Of a stretch of 29,417 bases of DNA, positions 25,801 to 29,417 are shown piece by piece. Location: positions 1 through 29,417 of the forward strand of contig CAZMXI010000044.1 of NCBI GenBank assembly GCA_964570205.1, given 5' to 3'. Both the position numbers and the translations under genes were made by a program. The notes beneath the pieces were generated by a model. It worked only from the letters and a program-made list of their open reading frames with translations. It was not told the DNA's origin and did no database searches. Source of the stretch: CAZMXI01 sp964570205 (GTDB lineage: Bacteria; Planctomycetota; Phycisphaerae; Tepidisphaerales; Tepidisphaeraceae). The number at the start of each line of letters is the position of its first letter. Positions within the stretch are counted from its first letter, which is position 1.

Positions 25801-28294
25801 CGCGGAAGATCCGGACAACTATGACCTGCAACTGCTCGATCAAGGGTATTCGATGTTGCGGCCGGAAGAGCATACGGCGATGGTGCCGCAGGAGCAGCGT
25901 GAGCGAATAGAGAACTTCTTCAAGGGCGCATCCGAAGTGGTAAACACGCTCGTATGCACGCCAACACTGGAACTGGGCGTGGATATCGGCTCGTTGGATT
26001 CGGTGCTGATGCGCAACGTCCCACCGCTGCCGGCCAATTACTGGCAACGTGCCGGCCGGGCCGGGCGGCGCCATCGCATGGCGGTGGACCTGTGCTATTG
26101 CCGGACGGCCTCGCATGACCGGGCGTACTACAGCCAGCCGCTGAAGATGCTGGAAGGCCGGGTGGACCCGCCAGCCTTCAATCTTCGCAACGACTTGATG
26201 GTCGCCAAGCATGTGCATGCGGCGGTGTTCACGCGGCTGTTTCAGCTTGCCCGCAAGGGTTCGGGCCTGCCGGATGTGGAGGCAGAGGCCATAAGCGGCG
26301 TGTTGAAGGAAATGCTCCCCCGGCGGATATCGTCTTACCTGTTCGAGGATTCGGGCCATCTTCGCAGTGGCCCGTTCGACGTGAGCGCCTTCGTGCAACT
26401 GATCGGCAAGTACCGCGCCGACCTGGTCAAGTATGTACAGGAAGTGTTTCAGCCGGGCTGGCCGGCCGGCGATCAGGAAGCGACGGCCACGGCGAGCCTG
26501 GAGCGGCACGTCGATGGGATGGCGACTGAACTGGATGCCGTTCTCAAGCGGCTCCGCAAGCGTTTGCAGTGGGCGCATAGTGAAATCACCCGGCTCAACA
26601 CGGTTCGAGCCAAGTTCGGCACCCTGGAGGCTGAGGATGAGGCGCACTATCGGCGGTGCGACAGGCTCATCAAGAAGCTCAAGGGTGTGCAGACCAAGAA
26701 GCGGATGGAAGCGGAAGGCGTGGACGACATTAACACGTACGGTGTCCTAGCCGTGGAAGGGTTCCTCCCCGGCTATGGTCTGGATACCGGCAGTGTGACG
26801 GGGATGGCCGAAGTTCCGTACTGGCAACTGGGGAGCATGGATTTTCAGTTGCCACGGCCCACCAGCCTGGCGTTGCGCGAGTATGTGCCTGGAAACCTGA
26901 TCTATGCCAACGGGCATCGCTTTGTCGCCCGGCGATTTCATCGCGAAGCAGAGGAGGACCGCGCCGAAACACCGCTCTTTGAAGTCAGCATTGATCGGCA
27001 GGCCGTTTCAGAAACCAGTGCCGGGAATGCGGCCGGGGCCGTGGGTTCGCTGTCGCTCCGCACGATATCCGTCTGCGACGTGGACCTGGTGCATCAATCC
27101 CAGATTTCCGATGAGGAGGAAACGCGATTCCAGATGCCCGTTTCGATTTTCGGCAAGGAAAAGGGTCGACACAACGGCGGCGTGGCACTGAAATGGGGCA
27201 CGCGGAAACTCCTGCTTCGCCGTGGCGTGCATCTGCGGCTGGTGAACGTGGGCGCGACGCCGGTTATCGAGCAGAGCCAGGAACTCGGCTATCCGATCTG
27301 TTCCGTCTGCGGCCAGAGCGTCTCGCCGTTGGCATCGCTGGCGCAACTGACGAATTTCGGGGAGAACCACGAGGAACGCTGCGGCCGCAAGCCCGACCGC
27401 CTCGGGTTCTTCGCGGATATCGTGGCCGATTGCATCATGCTCCAGGGCTGCACCAGCCGTGAAGATGCCTATAGCCTGATGGAAGCGCTCCGCATGGGAG
27501 CAACCCATGTGCTGGATATGCACCTTGAGGACTTGCAGGTGCTGGTGATCGGCCACGTTGACCGCGATGAAGTGGATGCTGTGCTGTGGGATCCGATGCC
27601 AGGTGGATCGGGCCTGCTGGACCAGATACGCAGTCGCTTCGCAGAGGTGACAGCGGCAGCCGGCGATCTGGTGAAAGGCTGTCCGGCGGCCTGCGAGCGA
27701 TCGTGCATTGACTGCTTGCAGACCTTCAGGAATGGCTACTACCACCAGTATCTGGATCGTCACGCGGCCGCGGCCATCCTGGACGAGTGCGGTGCCGCGA
27801 TTTCGGAGCTGCATGCGATTCCCGCACAACAGCCGAGCGCGCATAGCCATGACCTGAACGCACAACCGGTGAACGACGGCGAGACTAAGCTCAAGCACCT
27901 GCTGGAAGCCGCCGGCTTTACGAGCGGCCAGTTCCAGCAACAGATCCGCTTCAAGGAGAAGATTGACCTCGGCCACCAAATTGGCAGCACAACCCCGGAC
28001 GTTCGTTTTGCCGGCGATGAGGATGACCCGGAAGACAAAGGAGTCTGCATCTACCTGGACGGAATGAGCGCGGCCCTGCACGGCAATCCAGCGACTGCGG
28101 CCAGAGATCAGGAGATACGGTCCTGGCTGCGCAGCCACGGTTATGAAGTGATCGAGATTACTTACGTCGAGTTGGACGACCAGCAGGCGATGGTGCGGCA
28201 TTTCCGCAAGTTGGCGAAGTACCTATCGGGCAAAGATCTCGCCGACAAGGTGGCCGCGGACACGAAATGGTTCCGTAGCGGTGAGGCACCGTGA
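22847..28294 (+). CDS. Giant DEAH helicase with DUF1998: fused DrmA/DrmB-like or DruE-like
   Basis: An 1815-residue protein. Motif I GTGSGKTE (113-120), DEAH (269-272) in VFDEAHTF, helicase C lobe near 1030-1075 with TPTLELGVDIG and QRAGRAGRR. Zinc-ribbon cysteines occur near 510 (CTTCG), 585 (CRHCG), 599 (CPGCG) and about 950 (CKTC). A coiled-coil lies near 1220-1290. DUF1998/MZB features lie near 1540-1660: DPMPGGSGLLDQI and CPAACERSCIDCLQTF. The C-terminus (1690-1800) has TTPDVRF (Asp1718) and YLDG (Asp1738), then a segment RSWLRSHGYEVIEI like Vsr/DUF559-type PD-(D/E)xK nucleases. DISARM encodes helicase (DrmA) and DUF1998 (DrmB) separately; Druantia DruE combines them. ATG 22847 is preceded by GAGG at 10-base spacing. 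It is probably the DNA-translocating restriction core of the system. Confidence 0.88.
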   Translation: MAINPIIYTEKVVRSFLRYQLTAYPFTDPRLHRQMRELLNLDLVRHTPLLQGPYISLSRSFKQGAAVTGMVSEGLLHPHMPAIIGGRVSHLYGHQEKAIRSILQGKTTLVSTGTGSGKTECFLYPIISQCLKLKDAGEPAGISAVIVYPMNALAEDQLDRLRGLLAGSGVSFGMYIGKTPEYEREVAGHRLQTGASRADYEAVLSQYREQGRPDAVHPAEEVCSREVMRTAGSQPRILLTNVKQLELLLTRQVDVELFSHARLDYLVFDEAHTFTGISGAETACLIRRLRRFCGKTSQQTTCVATSATIVDAKDPDAGRSFASRFFGIEAAGVECVHEEYEKDVWKLGRLNPKAPVEPVVELLKRTLVAVDLPNPEAEIRDIYAKLTGAQLPAGEWKSALHEALTGNEVAAQIRVSLTGVRQLDLLVNELETAVKRPVSEEELLTYLALGAAAFKDGRPIYRPVVHAFVRGIPGAVVTFPQDSELKLWLSSEDEIATCGEKGTWRVPALTCTTCGQHYFETWLKDFTFTGKEPEGGQLDDNGNVWWQAMAKATGGKRAVLVDRVICLDDDDDLEHHDRLEGMYFCRHCGSAFREEVSKCPGCGSMDKPVKLYAARSSKDHAGYLSSCLSCTAKGRPMGRRYREPMRPVRAVNVADVHVLAQDMVHHAERKRLLLFADNRQDAAFQAGWMKDHARRFRLRRLMADAMKGGAVSVGDMVKKIDDMLDADDSLSRALIPEVWRVVAKEGSGGTHADERRHYLRIQVLREIATPANEQRGLEPWGRMRATYTGLDAASEFIQKWANKLRLPPEDLKGGVETLLDQLRRQRMLHDPHREIFTRYWNDGDREIQRGYLPVMPGGPQGMKLKVDAGDDRNLVRPWLGERSTVVRQIAKKWGVVDADIPGFLDALWNYLRSDIPGILVPVTLKSSKDKPLAKCSGVYQIDAGVVRLSENHGYYRCKTCRRKVSRRAPHNLCMAWQCDGEMEFIAEDPDNYDLQLLDQGYSMLRPEEHTAMVPQEQRERIENFFKGASEVVNTLVCTPTLELGVDIGSLDSVLMRNVPPLPANYWQRAGRAGRRHRMAVDLCYCRTASHDRAYYSQPLKMLEGRVDPPAFNLRNDLMVAKHVHAAVFTRLFQLARKGSGLPDVEAEAISGVLKEMLPRRISSYLFEDSGHLRSGPFDVSAFVQLIGKYRADLVKYVQEVFQPGWPAGDQEATATASLERHVDGMATELDAVLKRLRKRLQWAHSEITRLNTVRAKFGTLEAEDEAHYRRCDRLIKKLKGVQTKKRMEAEGVDDINTYGVLAVEGFLPGYGLDTGSVTGMAEVPYWQLGSMDFQLPRPTSLALREYVPGNLIYANGHRFVARRFHREAEEDRAETPLFEVSIDRQAVSETSAGNAAGAVGSLSLRTISVCDVDLVHQSQISDEEETRFQMPVSIFGKEKGRHNGGVALKWGTRKLLLRRGVHLRLVNVGATPVIEQSQELGYPICSVCGQSVSPLASLAQLTNFGENHEERCGRKPDRLGFFADIVADCIMLQGCTSREDAYSLMEALRMGATHVLDMHLEDLQVLVIGHVDRDEVDAVLWDPMPGGSGLLDQIRSRFAEVTAAAGDLVKGCPAACERSCIDCLQTFRNGYYHQYLDRHAAAAILDECGAAISELHAIPAQQPSAHSHDLNAQPVNDGETKLKHLLEAAGFTSGQFQQQIRFKEKIDLGHQIGSTTPDVRFAGDEDDPEDKGVCIYLDGMSAALHGNPATAARDQEIRSWLRSHGYEVIEITYVELDDQQAMVRHFRKLAKYLSGKDLADKVAADTKWFRSGEAP

Positions 28295-28333
28295 GCCACA
28301 TTGCGGCGGCACGGGATGCCTCGGCTAATTGTG

Positions 28334-28362
28334 TTGACGCAGCCGGTTTGCGTTGTTAGGGT
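28334..28362 (+). promoter_or_regulatory. Promoter for the three-Cys-motif gene, probably leaderless
   Basis: TTGACG (28334-28339), 17-base spacer, TAGGGT (28357-28362). The expected start, about 7 bases on, coincides with the A of the ATG at 28369. This would give a leaderless mRNA and separate expression of the last two genes from the helicase operon. Confidence 0.45.
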
Positions 28363-28368
28363 TTTGGT

Positions 28369-29163
28369 ATGGCTCAAGCTTCAACGATCGAGTGGACGGA
28401 CGCGACATGGAATCCGGTCGTTGGATGTCGCAAGGTTAGTTCAGGTTGCGCGCACTGCTACGCGGAACGTATGGCAAAACGGCTAGCCGCGATGGCGTCT
28501 GCCGATATCGAAGCCGGTAGAAATGCCGGCAAGAAAGCGGCGTACCTCCAGGTAATCAACCGTTACGGCCGATGGAACGGTGACGTGTTTCTTGATTACA
28601 TGGCGGTGGACGAGCCGCTCCGCTGGCTCTCGCCCCGTGTGATCTTTGTTAATTCAATGAGCGACCTGTTCCATGACGATGTCCCGGACGAGTTCGTCGT
28701 GCGCGTGTTCGAGACGATGAACCGTTGTCCGCAACATACATTTCAGATTCTGACCAAGCGCCCTGAGCGAGCCGCGCGGCTCTCCCCAAAGCTGCCGTGG
28801 AACAAGCACATTTGGATGGGCACCAGCGTCGAGAATCAGACGGTTGTTGACCGGGTGCAGCAACTCCGAAGGACCAGTGCGTTCGTTCGTTTCCTCTCCG
28901 TGGAGCCGCTGATCGGTCCGATTCCCCGCCTGCCACTGAAGGGAATCCATTGGGTGATCGTGGGCGGCGAGTCAGGGCCTGGAGCCCGGCCGATGAAGAT
29001 CGAATGGGTACGTCAAGTGCGTGATCGTTGCGCCGCCGCCGGCGTACCGTTCTTTTTCAAACAATGGGGCGGTGCCGTTAAGAGCAAGACCGGACGCATA
29101 CTGGACGATCGTACATGGGACGAGATGCCGTATTCACTCGCGGGGGGAACACCTCATGGCTGA
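28369..29163 (+). CDS. DUF5131 / phage Gp37-Gp68 family three-Cys-motif protein
   Basis: A 264-residue protein starting MAQASTIEWTDATWNPVVGC. Cys20, Cys27 and Cys30 (CX6CX2CY) form the three-Cys motif that names the family, and it resembles the cluster-binding loop of radical-SAM enzymes. Later blocks WLSPRVIFVNSMSDLFHDDV, FQILTKRPERAARL and HWVIVGGESGPGARPM are characteristic. The family is found on phages and genomic islands; a radical SAM or nucleic-acid modification role is suspected, not proven. Its 3' end overlaps the TcmP start by 8 bases, so the two are translated together. It has its own probable promoter, 40 bases after the helicase stop. It could be a separate defence or modification module placed next to the DISARM-like operon. 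Confidence 0.9.
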   Translation: MAQASTIEWTDATWNPVVGCRKVSSGCAHCYAERMAKRLAAMASADIEAGRNAGKKAAYLQVINRYGRWNGDVFLDYMAVDEPLRWLSPRVIFVNSMSDLFHDDVPDEFVVRVFETMNRCPQHTFQILTKRPERAARLSPKLPWNKHIWMGTSVENQTVVDRVQQLRRTSAFVRFLSVEPLIGPIPRLPLKGIHWVIVGGESGPGARPMKIEWVRQVRDRCAAAGVPFFFKQWGGAVKSKTGRILDDRTWDEMPYSLAGGTPHG

Positions 29164-29417
29164 TCCGAAGCCAACAGTATACGCCGCTGATCCACATACG
29201 AAGGCGAAGCATCGAATTCTTGAGGGCTACCTCAAGCGATGGTTCACCATCCTTTCGCGACAGGCCAGCAATGTCGGATCGTCACGGCGCCTGCTGTACG
29301 TGGACGGGTTTGCGGGTGCCGGCGAGTACGAGGACAGTGTGCCTGGAAGTCCGCTGGTCGCCATCCGTACGGCCATGAGCACGGCGGTGCCTGGCGTTCC
29401 AATCCAGATTCGCCTAA
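29156..29417 (+). CDS. tcmP: TcmP, three-Cys-motif partner protein (5' part only)
   Basis: The first 87 residues are visible before the window ends: MADPKPTVYAADPHTKAKHR, then ILEGYLKRWFTIL, then LLYVDGFAGAGEYEDSVPGS. HTKAKH and YVDGFAGAG..GSPL are the hallmark blocks of TIGR04474, the partner encoded beside three-Cys-motif proteins. The DGFAGAG segment resembles a Rossmann methyltransferase SAM-binding loop, so a methyltransferase-like fold is plausible. The ATG overlaps the end of the upstream gene by eight bases. No ribosome binding site other than GGGGGAA is seen about 8 bases upstream. Confidence 0.88.
   Translation, partial: MADPKPTVYAADPHTKAKHRILEGYLKRWFTILSRQASNVGSSRRLLYVDGFAGAGEYEDSVPGSPLVAIRTAMSTAVPGVPIQIRL

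Noticed and set aside
25136..26647. A 503-residue minus-strand reading frame
   Set aside because: It is antisense to the helicase domain that has QRAGRAGRR, and so a shadow frame.
1..29417. CRISPR arrays or complete insertion sequences
   Set aside because: No regularly spaced repeats and no transposase gene with terminal repeats were seen.
12957..29417. A DrmC (phospholipase D-like) gene completing canonical DISARM
   Set aside because: No HxK-type phospholipase D motif was found in any plus-strand gene of this region. It may lie beyond the window.

Overview
The window is a high-GC (by eye about 60%) accessory region: an integrative mobile element carrying a defence island. Sparse Shine-Dalgarno sites, the integrase ending that reads antisense through a tRNA (residues GLEPTTFTLAT), and the gene content fit a Planctomycetota-like or similar environmental bacterium. 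That placement is a weak inference. No ribosomal or other taxonomic marker gene is present.

Left part (1-6315), mobility and control. A tyrosine integrase on the minus strand runs off the left edge. It overlaps a 42-base copy of the 3' half of a tRNA-Gly(GCC), probably the attachment-site core. Upstream of it on the same strand lie a small zinc-ribbon protein and an AlpA/excisionase-like DNA-binding protein. Next come an ImmA/IrrE-type metallopeptidase and an XRE repressor. Three 18-bp inverted repeats of one architecture (GTTNGC-N6-GCNAAC) sit upstream of the excisionase gene and over the repressor's own promoter, matching the ImmR/ImmA logic of known integrative elements. About 1.4 kb without a convincing gene follows. 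It holds a group II intron domain V and then a dense run of near-perfect plus-strand hairpins ending in a terminator-like stem. Directly after it is an unrecognised 206-residue protein, then a convergent ardA antirestriction gene.

Middle (6316-12956). An AAA ATPase and a subtilisin-like protease with ATG/TGA overlap form an IetAS-type defence pair. A convergent parB-like gene follows, with a good intrinsic terminator and a long, hairpin-rich leader.

Right part (12957-29417). A plus-strand operon resembles class 1 DISARM but with an unusual layout: an SNF2-family helicase (DrmD-like), a giant N6-adenine methylase with an apparent N-terminal PD-(D/E)xK region (DrmMI-like), a 69-residue unknown, a DUF932 gene, and an 1815-residue protein fusing DEAH helicase and DUF1998 parts that DISARM normally encodes as DrmA and DrmB. 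This giant also resembles Druantia DruE and has a nuclease-like C-terminus. A three-Cys-motif protein (DUF5131, phage Gp37/Gp68 family) and its partner TcmP, cut by the window edge, close the region.

Most interesting points: the putative ~1 kb structured RNA and its neighbouring unknown protein; the hybrid DISARM/Druantia-like operon with a decayed duplicate of the methylase tail; the three-operator switch; and the attachment site inside the integrase gene.
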